From contig JAKSRV010000015.1 in NCBI GenBank assembly GCA_024403435.1, forward strand, positions 1-32,094: a DNA stretch of 32,094 nucleotides, read 5' to 3'. The notes below the pieces were generated by a model, which was given only the letters and a program-made list of their open reading frames with translations, had not been told where the DNA came from and did not search any database. This document shows, one piece after another, positions 1 through 7,425 of the stretch. Numbering within the stretch: the stretch's first letter is position 1; each line of letters starts with the position of its first letter. The translations under genes and the position numbers were made by a program. Source of the stretch: Lachnospiraceae bacterium (GTDB lineage Bacteria > Bacillota > Clostridia > Lachnospirales > Lachnospiraceae).

Positions 1-7
1 TCATTAA

Positions 8-892
8 TTAAAGAATACCATACTCCTGCATAGCCTTCTTGAGCTTCTCAACGTTGGCAGGCTCCATCTCAGTAAGAGGAAGTCTGATACCGTTCTCGCA
101 CATACCCATAAGCTCCATAGCCTTCTTAACGGGAATAGGATTAACCTCACAGAAAAGAGCTGCTACAAGATCCTCTGCACGAAGCTGCTCAGCACAAGCC
201 TCCTTAACCTTGCCGTCAAAGAAAAGCTGGCAGATATCATGAGTCTGCTTGGGAGCAACGTTTGCAAGTACAGATATAACTCCCTTACCACCAAGTGAAA
301 GGATGGGAACGATATGATCGTCGTTACCTGAATAAATATCGATGCATCCGTTTGCAAGAGCTGCAAGCTGTGCAATCTGGTTGATGTTACCTGAAGCTTC
401 CTTGATAGCTACGATGTTCTTGCAATCCTTTGCAAGTCTTACTACAGTAGCGGGAAGAATATTGCATCCGGTACGTCCGGGTACGTTATAAAGGATTACA
501 GGAATATTGATTGCATCTGCAGTGGTCTTGAAGTGCATATAGAGACCATTCTGAGTAGCCTTGTTGTAATAAGGGCTTACAAGAAGTACACCGTCTGCAC
601 CGTACTTTTCAGCTTCCTTAGAAAGATATATAGCTGTCTCAGTGCTGTTTGAACCGGTACCTGCGATAACGGGTACTCTGTGGTTAACTACCTCGATACA
701 ATGCTTAACGGTTGCAAGATGCTCCTCGTGGCTCTGAGTGCTGGCCTCACCTGTAGTACCGCATACGATAATAGCATCGGTACCACCTGCAATCTGCTGC
801 TCAATAATCTTATCAAATGCGGGATAATCGATCTCCCCGTTTGCCTTCATGGGAGTGATAATAGCAACACCTGAACCTGTAAAAATAGACAT
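8..892 (-). CDS. dapA: 4-hydroxy-tetrahydrodipicolinate synthase
   Basis: Condenses pyruvate with aspartate semialdehyde, the first committed step of the lysine/diaminopimelate branch. The 294 residues match the usual length of this TIM-barrel family. Visible active-site signatures are GTTGE with the paired threonines at 46-47, YNVPGR with Tyr135 and Arg140, and the Schiff-base lysine Lys164 in VAIKEAS. The start is set by an AGGAGG ribosome site at 901-906, eight bases upstream. Upstream lie a lysine riboswitch, terminator and promoter, so expression should fall when lysine is plentiful. Five bases beyond the TAA stop, an ATG at 4-2 reaches the window edge. It could be the start of the next gene, dapB being the usual neighbour, but one further base is all that remains. 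Confidence 0.97.
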   Translation of the reverse strand: MSIFTGSGVAIITPMKANGEIDYPAFDKIIEQQIAGGTDAIIVCGTTGEASTQSHEEHLATVKHCIEVVNHRVPVIAGTGSNSTETAIYLSKEAEKYGADGVLLVSPYYNKATQNGLYMHFKTTADAINIPVILYNVPGRTGCNILPATVVRLAKDCKNIVAIKEASGNINQIAQLAALANGCIDIYSGNDDHIVPILSLGGKGVISVLANVAPKQTHDICQLFFDGKVKEACAEQLRAEDLVAALFCEVNPIPVKKAMELMGMCENGIRLPLTEMEPANVEKLKKAMQEYGIL

Positions 893-955
893 ACAAAAAA
901 CCTCCTAAAAATAAATAATAAGTATTAATCATTCGGAATTCGGTTAAATAAAAAA

Positions 956-978
956 CGGCGCTCACAAAATGAGCGCCG
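956..978 (-). terminator. Intrinsic terminator of the lysine riboswitch
   Basis: A perfect 9-bp stem (CGGCGCTCA / TGAGCGCCG) with a five-base loop is followed on the minus strand by TTTTTTATTT. It lies between the riboswitch aptamer and the dapA ribosome site, the position expected for an expression platform that ends transcription when lysine binds. The antiterminator pairing was not worked out. Confidence 0.92.
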
Positions 979-998
979 ACCAATAAACTGATCCAAAT

Positions 999-1161
999 GA
1001 TAGCGCCCCACTTCCTTCGAAGTGACAGTCATACGACTCTTAATCGCATGCCCAGGTAATAAAACCGCAGTCGTTCTATCCCTTCGGCGTCATTCCCTTT
1101 CATCGTCATCAACTGTTCTGCAACATCCGAACGATTACTGATAAACAACGCAACCTCTATC
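999..1161 (-). promoter_or_regulatory. Lysine riboswitch (L box) controlling dapA
   Basis: Read on the minus strand, the element opens with GATAGAGGTTGCG and closes with GGGGCGCTATC, which pair as the basal helix. In between are the conserved L-box blocks: GAAAGGGAATGACGCCGAAG, then a helix around ACTGCGGTTTTATTACCTGG, then GGGCATGCGATTAAGAGTCG and TGACTGTC. I recognise these from the well-studied B. subtilis lysC leader, including the AGAGG, GCCGAAG and CTGG..GCATG core blocks. It is about 163 nt, normal for the family. With the terminator at 956-978 it forms a lysine-sensing OFF switch for dapA. Ligand identity is inferred from the motif, not measured. Confidence 0.95.
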
Positions 1162-1172
1162 TAACTATGTTA

Positions 1173-1201
1173 ACTATATGCTGATTGTTATGTATTGTCA
1201 A
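1173..1201 (-). promoter_or_regulatory. Sigma-A type promoter for the dapA riboswitch transcript
   Basis: TTGACA at 1201-1196 and TATAGT at 1178-1173 on the minus strand are separated by exactly 17 bases. Transcription would begin near 1166, a few bases before the first base of the riboswitch aptamer. The region 1202-1248 between this promoter and the typA stop is AT-rich and shows no convincing terminator for typA, so some read-through into dapA is possible. Confidence 0.85.
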
Positions 1202-1248
1202 CATAATATATAACAATATTTTACACTTATAGTTTAATTCAATATCAA

Positions 1249-3087
1249 TTACTGATTATTTGCAAATCCTGCTCTCTTGCGGAGTCTGGGATCAAGAATC
1301 TTCTTTCTGATTCTGAGCTTGGTAGGAGTAATCTCAAGGAGCTCATCTGTCTCGATGAAATCCAATGCCTGTTCAAGGCTCATAATCTTGGGAGGGGTAA
1401 GTCTGAGTGCCTCATCAGCGCTTGAAGATCTGGTATTGGTAAGCTGCTTTTTCTTGCAGACATTTACTTCAATATCTTCCTGCTTACCGGTCTGACCTAC
1501 AACCATTCCTCCGTATACCTTCTCACCGGCACCGATGAAAAGTGTTCCTCTTTCCTGTGCATTGAAAAGACCGTAGGTAATAGCTTCACCGTTCTCAAAT
1601 GCGATAAGTGAACCCTGTTTTCTGTAAGAGATATCTCCCTTATAAGGTGCATATCCGTCAAATACAGTGTTAAGAATACCGTTACCCTTGGTATCAGTCA
1701 TGAAATCACCGCGGTATCCGATAAGACCTCTTGAAGGGATCGAGAACTCAAGTCTGGTATATGTACCGCCTGAAATCGCGCCCATATTTCTCATCTCACC
1801 CTTACGTGTTCCGAGCTTTTCTATAACAGCACCGGTAAACTCGTTGGGAACATCGATATAAGCAAGCTCCATAGGCTCAAGCTTCTTGCCGTTTTCATCG
1901 GTCTTGTAGAGAACCTCTGCCTTAGAAACAGCGAACTCAAAACCTTCACGGCGCATATTCTCGATAAGTACTGAAAGGTGAAGCTCACCACGTCCAGAAA
2001 CCTTAAATCTATCGGTATCCTCAGTCTCTTCTACACGAAGTGATACGTCGGTATTGAGCTCTCTGAGAAGTCTCTCACGGATATGACGCGAAGTTACGAA
2101 CTTACCCTCAAGTCCTGCGAGAGGTGAATCGTTTACCATAAAGTCCATTGAAATGGTAGGCTCTGAAATCTTCTGGAAAGGTATGGGATCTACTGCATCG
2201 GGTGAACAAAGTGTATCACCAATCTTAAGATCTGAAATACCTGAAATTGCTACGATTGAACCAATACCTGCCTCAGTTACTTCTACCTTGGCAAGTCCGT
2301 CATACTCATAAAGCTTTGATACCTTAACCTTCATCTTTCTCTCGGGATCATGATGGTTACAGATAACAACTTCCTGGTTAACCTTTACGGTACCGTTATC
2401 AACCTTACCTACACCGATACGGCCAACATATTCGTTGTAATCGATGGTAGAAATAAGAACCTGAGTACCTGCCTCGGGATCTCCTTCAGGTGCGGGAATA
2501 TAATCAATGATAGTCTCGAAAAGAGGCTCCATGCTGGTACCCTGCTCTGATGAATCAAGTGAAGCGATACCTGCCTTTGCAGATGCAAATACGAAAGGAC
2601 AGTCAAGCTGTGCATCATCTGCATCAAGCTCAAGGAAAAGCTCGAGAACTTCATCAACAACCTCATCGGGTCTTGCTTCGGGTCTGTCGATTTTGTTAAT
2701 ACATACGATTACGGGAAGCTTAAGTTCAAGTGCCTTTCGAAGAACGAACTTGGTCTGAGGCATAGCACCCTCGAATGCATCTACTACGAGAACAACACCG
2801 TTAACCATCTTAAGTACACGCTCAACCTCACCACCGAAATCAGCGTGGCCGGGAGTATCAATGATGTTAATCTTGGTGTTCTTGTACATAACTGCAGTGT
2901 TCTTGGAAAGGATGGTAATTCCTCTTTCTCTCTCGATATCGTTAGAGTCCATAACACGCTCAGCTACTTCCTGATTCTCTCTGAATACACCTGACTGCTT
3001 GAGCAATTCATCAACCAAGGTAGTCTTACCATGGTCAACGTGTGCGATGATAGCTACGTTTCTTACGTCTTCTCTCTTCTGTCTCAT
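1249..3087 (-). CDS. typA: Ribosome-associated translational GTPase TypA/BipA
   Basis: An EF-G-like GTPase that binds the ribosome and assists large-subunit assembly and growth under stress such as cold. At 612 residues it is full length. The G domain shows G1 AHVDHGKT (15-22), switch RGITI (55-59), G3 DTPGH (77-81) and G4 NKID (131-134), followed by the beta-barrel, EF-G-like domain and the TypA-specific C-terminal region with its basic, ribosome-contacting residues. An AAGAGG site at 3094-3099 sits six bases before the ATG. It has its own promoter and a leader hairpin, so it seems a separate unit downstream of the recN operon. Confidence 0.97.
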   Translation of the reverse strand: MRQKREDVRNVAIIAHVDHGKTTLVDELLKQSGVFRENQEVAERVMDSNDIERERGITILSKNTAVMYKNTKINIIDTPGHADFGGEVERVLKMVNGVVLVVDAFEGAMPQTKFVLRKALELKLPVIVCINKIDRPEARPDEVVDEVLELFLELDADDAQLDCPFVFASAKAGIASLDSSEQGTSMEPLFETIIDYIPAPEGDPEAGTQVLISTIDYNEYVGRIGVGKVDNGTVKVNQEVVICNHHDPERKMKVKVSKLYEYDGLAKVEVTEAGIGSIVAISGISDLKIGDTLCSPDAVDPIPFQKISEPTISMDFMVNDSPLAGLEGKFVTSRHIRERLLRELNTDVSLRVEETEDTDRFKVSGRGELHLSVLIENMRREGFEFAVSKAEVLYKTDENGKKLEPMELAYIDVPNEFTGAVIEKLGTRKGEMRNMGAISGGTYTRLEFSIPSRGLIGYRGDFMTDTKGNGILNTVFDGYAPYKGDISYRKQGSLIAFENGEAITYGLFNAQERGTLFIGAGEKVYGGMVVGQTGKQEDIEVNVCKKKQLTNTRSSSADEALRLTPPKIMSLEQALDFIETDELLEITPTKLRIRKKILDPRLRKRAGFANNQ

Positions 3088-3139
3088 CTTAAACCTCTTA
3101 TTAACTCTCTATAAAACACTTATCAAATGTCTTAATAAA

Positions 3140-3156
3140 AGCTCCCTGTGGGAGCT
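3140..3156 (-). promoter_or_regulatory. Leader hairpin ahead of typA
   Basis: A perfect 7-bp stem, AGCTCCC / GGGAGCT with a three-base loop, is followed on the minus strand by TTTTATTAAG. It lies inside the predicted typA leader, about 53 bases before the start codon. The short uridine run makes it a possible weak terminator or attenuator; it could equally be an mRNA-stabilising hairpin. Confidence 0.5.
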
Positions 3157-3191
3157 GCCAAATAATACTTATATTAATCCAACAATACGCG

Positions 3192-3220
3192 ATTATATCA
3201 CAATTCGAATATGCTATGAA
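3192..3220 (-). promoter_or_regulatory. Predicted sigma-A promoter for typA
   Basis: TTCATA at 3220-3215 and a perfect TATAAT at 3197-3192 are spaced by 17 bases on the minus strand. The predicted start near 3185 would give a leader of roughly 98 nt that carries the hairpin at 3140-3156. Confidence 0.65.
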
Positions 3221-3281
3221 CTTTCAAATCAAACAAAGTAATCTAAGCATTTCCGATAGTTTTGTCAGTTTTACATAAAAC

Positions 3282-3329
3282 GAGCCATAATAACGGTTCA
3301 TTTTGCATAAATCCACGTCACTATGGCTC
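3282..3329 (-). terminator. Probable terminator after recN
   Basis: GAGCCATAGTGACG (3329-3316) can pair with CGTTATTATGGCTC (3295-3282) over 14 bp with two G-U pairs and a 20-base loop, followed on the minus strand by GTTTTATG. It lies 39 bases past the recN stop and would close the long asp23-to-recN operon. The uridine tract is short, so termination may be incomplete or Rho-dependent. Confidence 0.55.
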
Positions 3330-3367
3330 ATCTATCACTCATATTCTATTGATGTTCTAATGGTATT

Positions 3368-5056
3368 TTATTGGTTTTCTGCCTTAAAATCAGCAGCTCT
3401 TTGCTTCATATCTCTTGCATTGGTAATTGCCGCCTCAGACTCTTCGTCGCTGCCCAAAAGTCTTGCAAGTTCCGATACGCTCTCATCTCCGTCAATCCTT
3501 TTGATAACAGTCCTGGTGCTGTCTTCACCCGCACTCTTTTCAATGACGAAATGCACATCCGACATTGCGGCTATCTGCGGTAAATGTGTGATACACAAAA
3601 CCTGATGCTCCTTGCCGAGGAGTCCGAGCTGTTCAGAAACCTTCCATGCAGTTCTTCCGCTGATTCCGGAATCAATCTCATCAAATATCAGTGTATCGAT
3701 ATGATCTTTTCTGGCCAAAACCGTCTTGATTGCCAGCATAATTCTAGATAATTCACCGCCTGATGCAACCGCACCGAGAGGCTTTAATGCTTCACCGGGA
3801 TTGGTCGAAATCAAAAACTCTATATCATCGGCACCCTTAACACCGGGCTTATCATTATTTCTGATATCAATGCTAAACTCCACTGTCAGGAAATTCAGAT
3901 TAACCAGTGCAGCTTTAAGCTTTTCTTCAAGTTCTTTTGCCAGCTTCTTTCTTATACCACTCAGCTTTTCACACAATTCCGAAAGCTTTTTGTAGCATTC
4001 GTTTTCCTTAGCCTTAAGTCCCGCAATATAAGCATCAAAGTCCTCGTACTTAAGAAGCTTCTCACGGCTGTCCTTAAGATAATCAAGGACCTCATCTATA
4101 GTTCTGCCGTACTTTCTTTTAAGTTCATTTAAGAGGTCAAGTCTTTCTGTAACTTCTGCGAACTCACTGTCCTCAAACTCATAATCAGACAGATAAGAAG
4201 ACAATTCCCTATTAAAATCATTTATTAATGCTTCAATATCGCTAAGCTGAGCTTCCAGTCCGTTCAGCCTCTCATCATAGCTTACAACTGAAGAAAGGCT
4301 CCTAAGTGCCTGTCCCACCGATGCAGCGCTGCCCATATCCGAGTCAGATGAAGTACACGCATAAGTCTCACCAAGAGCTTCAAGAATCTTCTTGGAATTC
4401 GACATAATACGATAACGCTGTTCAAGCAACACATCTTCACCGGCAGTCAATCCCGCAGCTTCAATCTCATTGCATTCAAACTCCAGCAATGATTTTTCTC
4501 TTTCGATACCGCTTCTGTCCTTATCGTTATCTTCGAGTGCCTGCTTTGCAGCCTTCCATTCTTCATATACTGCTTTGATTTCCTTTAGTACAGGAGCTGT
4601 CTTCTCATCTCCGTACGCATCCAGGATTTCAAGATGCTTTGACTTTTTAAGTAATGACTGATGTTCATGCTGACCATGAATATCAATCAGTTCCTCAGCC
4701 AATTCCTGTACCTGCTTAACGGTCACGGTCTCTCCATTAATACGACATGAGCTTTTACCTGATGTGAGTTTTCTGGTCAGTATAATCTGACCATCCTCCA
4801 TAGGAATGTCCATACTTTTAAGCTTATCCGCAACACGTTCGTCCTCACTGTAGAAGACAAGCTCTACCAAACCGTTATCCGCACCTTTTCTAAGCGATGA
4901 AGGTTCGAATTTACCGCCCAAAGCCAAATTTACCGAGCCAATCAGAAGTGACTTACCGGCACCGGTTTCTCCGGTGATAATATTGAAGCCGTCTCCGAAT
5001 TCAACCTCGGACTCTTCTATAAGAGCTAAATTTTTCACATGAATACTTTGTAACAT
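3368..5056 (-). CDS. recN: DNA repair protein RecN
   Basis: An SMC-like ATPase that gathers at double-strand breaks and holds DNA ends for recombinational repair in the cytoplasm. At 562 residues it is full length. The Walker A GETGAGKS is at 29-36, a long coiled coil fills the middle, and the C-terminal half carries the ABC signature SGGELSR (from 432), Walker B TLIFDEIDSG (455-464) and the switch histidine in ITH (489-491). A strong AAGGAG site at 5067-5062 sets the ATG. It is the last gene of the conserved cluster. In Bacillus and many clostridia spoIVB and spo0A follow; here typA follows instead. Confidence 0.97.
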   Translation of the reverse strand: MLQSIHVKNLALIEESEVEFGDGFNIITGETGAGKSLLIGSVNLALGGKFEPSSLRKGADNGLVELVFYSEDERVADKLKSMDIPMEDGQIILTRKLTSGKSSCRINGETVTVKQVQELAEELIDIHGQHEHQSLLKKSKHLEILDAYGDEKTAPVLKEIKAVYEEWKAAKQALEDNDKDRSGIEREKSLLEFECNEIEAAGLTAGEDVLLEQRYRIMSNSKKILEALGETYACTSSDSDMGSAASVGQALRSLSSVVSYDERLNGLEAQLSDIEALINDFNRELSSYLSDYEFEDSEFAEVTERLDLLNELKRKYGRTIDEVLDYLKDSREKLLKYEDFDAYIAGLKAKENECYKKLSELCEKLSGIRKKLAKELEEKLKAALVNLNFLTVEFSIDIRNNDKPGVKGADDIEFLISTNPGEALKPLGAVASGGELSRIMLAIKTVLARKDHIDTLIFDEIDSGISGRTAWKVSEQLGLLGKEHQVLCITHLPQIAAMSDVHFVIEKSAGEDSTRTVIKRIDGDESVSELARLLGSDEESEAAITNARDMKQRAADFKAENQ

Positions 5057-5067
5057 AGTATCTCCTT

Positions 5068-5172
5068 CTATGCCTTCTTCGTAGAGAGCACCTTTATATC
5101 TGCCCTTCGATAATGCTCTCTGTTCTCCGCTTTCCCGGAGAAGATACGGTCATGTGAAACCAATATCTGCAT
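5068..5172 (-). other. Structured argR-recN spacer with a doubtful 34-codon ORF
   Basis: Two perfect hairpins sit in tandem: TTCTCCG / CGGAGAA (5123-5129 with 5136-5142) and AGAGAGCA / TGCTCTCT (5083-5090 with 5114-5121). The minus strand also holds a 34-codon open frame starting at ATG 5172 (MQILVSHDRIFSG...) and ending at TAG 5070, only 11 bases before the recN ATG. No ribosome site precedes it and I recognise no family. Structure, a coupled small peptide or chance are all possible. Confidence 0.3.
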
Positions 5173-5178
5173 TTATTT

Positions 5179-5631
5179 TCAAAGACTTAACATACCTCTG
5201 AGTTTATCCATTAATACTCTGGTTTCCGATACGGTTTTTACAGCCACAAAAATCGTATCATCACCCGCTATACATCCTACAACTTCTGTAAAATGAAGCG
5301 CATCGACAGCCGCCGCAACAGCCATAGCCATACCTGACACAGTCTTGATAACAAGGATATTCTGTGCCATATCCATGCTTACGAAACCATCTTTAAGCAC
5401 ACGAATATACTTATCACCCATATCACTCTGGCTGCGTGTGATAAGTATATAATGCGGTATTCCTCCCGGACCCGGCACCTTCGAAAGTCCAAGCTCTCTG
5501 ATATCTCTTGATACAGTCGCCTGAGTAACGTCAAAGCCGCTGCTGCACAACAGACTTGCCAGTTCTTCCTGTGTACCTATATTGTTTTTTTCTATCAATT
5601 CGAGAATCTTTTTTTGTCTGACTGTCTTCAT
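5179..5631 (-). CDS. argR: Arginine repressor ArgR/AhrC
   Basis: A transcription factor that, with arginine as co-repressor, binds ARG boxes to repress arginine synthesis and in Bacillus to activate its breakdown. At 150 residues it is the family size. The winged-helix N-terminus includes QATVSRDIRELGL (37-49), the recognition region. The C-terminal hexamerisation and arginine-binding domain carries GCIAGDDTIF (119-128), with the paired aspartates that contact arginine. Its ATG overlaps the nadK stop by one base (TAATG), so translation is probably coupled. No arginine genes lie in this window, so its targets are elsewhere. Confidence 0.96.
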   Translation of the reverse strand: MKTVRQKKILELIEKNNIGTQEELASLLCSSGFDVTQATVSRDIRELGLSKVPGPGGIPHYILITRSQSDMGDKYIRVLKDGFVSMDMAQNILVIKTVSGMAMAVAAAVDALHFTEVVGCIAGDDTIFVAVKTVSETRVLMDKLRGMLSL

Positions 5632-6443
5632 TACTTCTCACTCATCTTTCTGTTAAGAACATCCAGAAAACTATCCTTACCCAGTCGTGCGATATTGATA
5701 TATCTGTTTGATTTACCGACAACAATGCTGTCACCGGTATGCACAAGCTGTCTGTTGCTTCCGTCAAAGCTTACTTCCATCTCCTGAATATGATTGTCCT
5801 TTGAAAGAGGAATTTTAATCTCAATAGTGTCTTCTCCGGACAATACAATACTTCTTTGATTTAATGAATGAGGACATATAGGTGTGAGTAAAATAACCTC
5901 AGATGCGGGACTTGCCAACGGTCCGCCCGCAGATAGATTGTAACCGGTAGACCCCGTGGGTGTAGATACAATCATACCGTCTGCCAGGTATTCATGCAAT
6001 AATCTACCGTTTACATATATTTCAAATCTTAATATCTTTAGGCTGCCGCAACGAGTCAATACTACATCGTTGAGCGCCCAAATAGTCTTCTCGCCCTGTA
6101 CAGTGCTATCTGAACTGTTGACCTTGCCTTCCAAAAGCATTCTCTTTTCAAGGACAAAATCATCAGCCATGATTCTGTCAAGAGATGCCTCAATATTGTC
6201 ACGTTCAATCTCTGTCAGGAATCCCAAATTACCTAAGTTTACTCCGATAAACGGTCCATCACCGGGCAATTCGCGAATCGCCTGAAGCATTGTTCCGTCG
6301 CCTCCGAGCACGAGAGTCATAGCATCCGCATGATCCTTTTCACAGACAGAAGCCCCCTGTTGAACAAGATAGTTTTTTACCCTATCAGTTACCAATTCAT
6401 CTATATCTTTATATGGATTTGTATAGATAACAAACTTGTTCAT
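5631..6443 (-). CDS. nadK: NAD kinase
   Basis: Phosphorylates NAD to NADP, the cell's only route to NADP. At 270 residues it is typical. The GGDG motif is at 47-50 with the catalytic Asp49, and the second family motif TPTGSTGY is at 161-168. A GAGGTG site lies just upstream of the ATG. The gene sits between tlyA and argR with an 18-base gap on the upstream side, an arrangement common in Clostridia but not in B. subtilis. Co-transcription with the isoprenoid genes fits the NADPH demand of that pathway, though this link is inference. Confidence 0.96.
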   Translation of the reverse strand: MNKFVIYTNPYKDIDELVTDRVKNYLVQQGASVCEKDHADAMTLVLGGDGTMLQAIRELPGDGPFIGVNLGNLGFLTEIERDNIEASLDRIMADDFVLEKRMLLEGKVNSSDSTVQGEKTIWALNDVVLTRCGSLKILRFEIYVNGRLLHEYLADGMIVSTPTGSTGYNLSAGGPLASPASEVILLTPICPHSLNQRSIVLSGEDTIEIKIPLSKDNHIQEMEVSFDGSNRQLVHTGDSIVVGKSNRYINIARLGKDSFLDVLNRKMSEK

Positions 6444-6461
6444 TCCCCATCACCTCGTATA

Positions 6462-7346
6462 TCACAATTCATGTGACTGCGATACTATACCGTCAATAAG
6501 CTTCTTGAATTCATCCTCAAACGCAAGACCGTTTCCTTCTGCAAGCATAGCATCAAGCTTGTCCTCGGCCTCTCCTTCGGTAAGCGCCGCAACATCTTCA
6601 GCTATATCATCTCTCTTGATAATATGCATCAGGTATTCGATATTACCCTCAGGTCCTTTAATAGGTGAAAAATCAATAGCCTTAACGTCAAAACCAATCA
6701 TATCCGCATAGGTTACAATCTTAGATATAACCTCTCTGTGTGTCTCAGGCTCACGAACAACACCGTTCTTACCTACCTTTTCACGGCCTGCCTCAAACTG
6801 AGGCTTAATCAGACATACCATCTGTCCGCCGTTTTTCAAAAGATTTCTTGCGGGAATAAGTATCTTGGTCAATGAAATAAAGGATACATCCACACTGGCA
6901 AAATCCAGAGCGTCTTCAATATCTTCGGGCTTCATGAATCTGAAATTGGTCTGCTCCATTACAACCACTCTCGAATCATTTCTCAGCTTCCATGCAAGCT
7001 GCCCATGACCGACATCTACGGAATATACCTTTGAAGCTCCCTTTTGCAGCATACAGTCGGTAAATCCTCCTGTAGAAGCTCCGATATCCATGCATACACA
7101 TTCATCAAGGAAAAAGCCCCATATTTCCATAGCTTTTTCAAGCTTGAGGCCGCCTCTGCTGACATACTTTGGAGCCGCCCCTCTTACTTCCAGCGATTTA
7201 ATTTTAGACTCATCAAAAAATGTTCCTGCCTTGTCTTCCTTCTGACCGTTAACATATACATTACCGGACATTATAATAGCCTTGGCCTTCTCACGTGAAG
7301 GTGCATAACCATCTTTTACAAGGAGTACATCCAATCTTTCTTTCAT
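6462..7346 (-). CDS. tlyA: TlyA-family rRNA (cytidine-2'-O)-methyltransferase
   Basis: By family, methylates ribose of cytidines in 16S and/or 23S rRNA; the old name haemolysin A is misleading. Residues 1-65 form an S4 RNA-binding domain (MKERLDVLLV..., REKAKAIIMSGNVYVNG). The FtsJ-like Rossmann domain follows, with the S-adenosylmethionine loop DIGASTGGFTD (87-97). At 294 residues it is somewhat longer than the usual 265-275, the excess being an acidic C-terminal stretch near 255-285. An ACGGAGA site precedes the ATG. The dxs-tlyA spacer is made of a 22-bp tandem repeat described separately. Confidence 0.94.
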   Translation of the reverse strand: MKERLDVLLVKDGYAPSREKAKAIIMSGNVYVNGQKEDKAGTFFDESKIKSLEVRGAAPKYVSRGGLKLEKAMEIWGFFLDECVCMDIGASTGGFTDCMLQKGASKVYSVDVGHGQLAWKLRNDSRVVVMEQTNFRFMKPEDIEDALDFASVDVSFISLTKILIPARNLLKNGGQMVCLIKPQFEAGREKVGKNGVVREPETHREVISKIVTYADMIGFDVKAIDFSPIKGPEGNIEYLMHIIKRDDIAEDVAALTEGEAEDKLDAMLAEGNGLAFEDEFKKLIDGIVSQSHEL

Positions 7347-7356
7347 ATATTCTCCG

Positions 7357-7425
7357 TGATTAGTCTCTATTTACTGCCTAATTAGTCTTTCTTTACTGCC
7401 TGATTAGTCTTTCTTTATTATTGCC
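7357..7425. repeat. 22-bp tandem repeat, three copies, from the dxs 3' end
   Basis: On the plus strand three near-identical units follow one another: 7357-7378, 7379-7400 and 7401-7425. All start TRATTAGTCT and end TTGCC or CTGCC; the last has a three-base insertion. The unit at 7401-7425 includes the final dxs codons and stop. The other two copies repeat that end, including the TAA, so the dxs-tlyA spacer is largely a duplicated gene end. Confidence 0.9.

Noticed and set aside
1-4. An ATG at 4-2 on the minus strand just after dapA, possibly the dapB start.
   Set aside because: Only four bases remain in the window, so the gene cannot be supported.
3303-3605. A 100-codon plus-strand frame running from the recN-typA gap into recN.
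   Set aside because: No ribosome site; most of it is antisense to recN and its start lies in the terminator hairpin.
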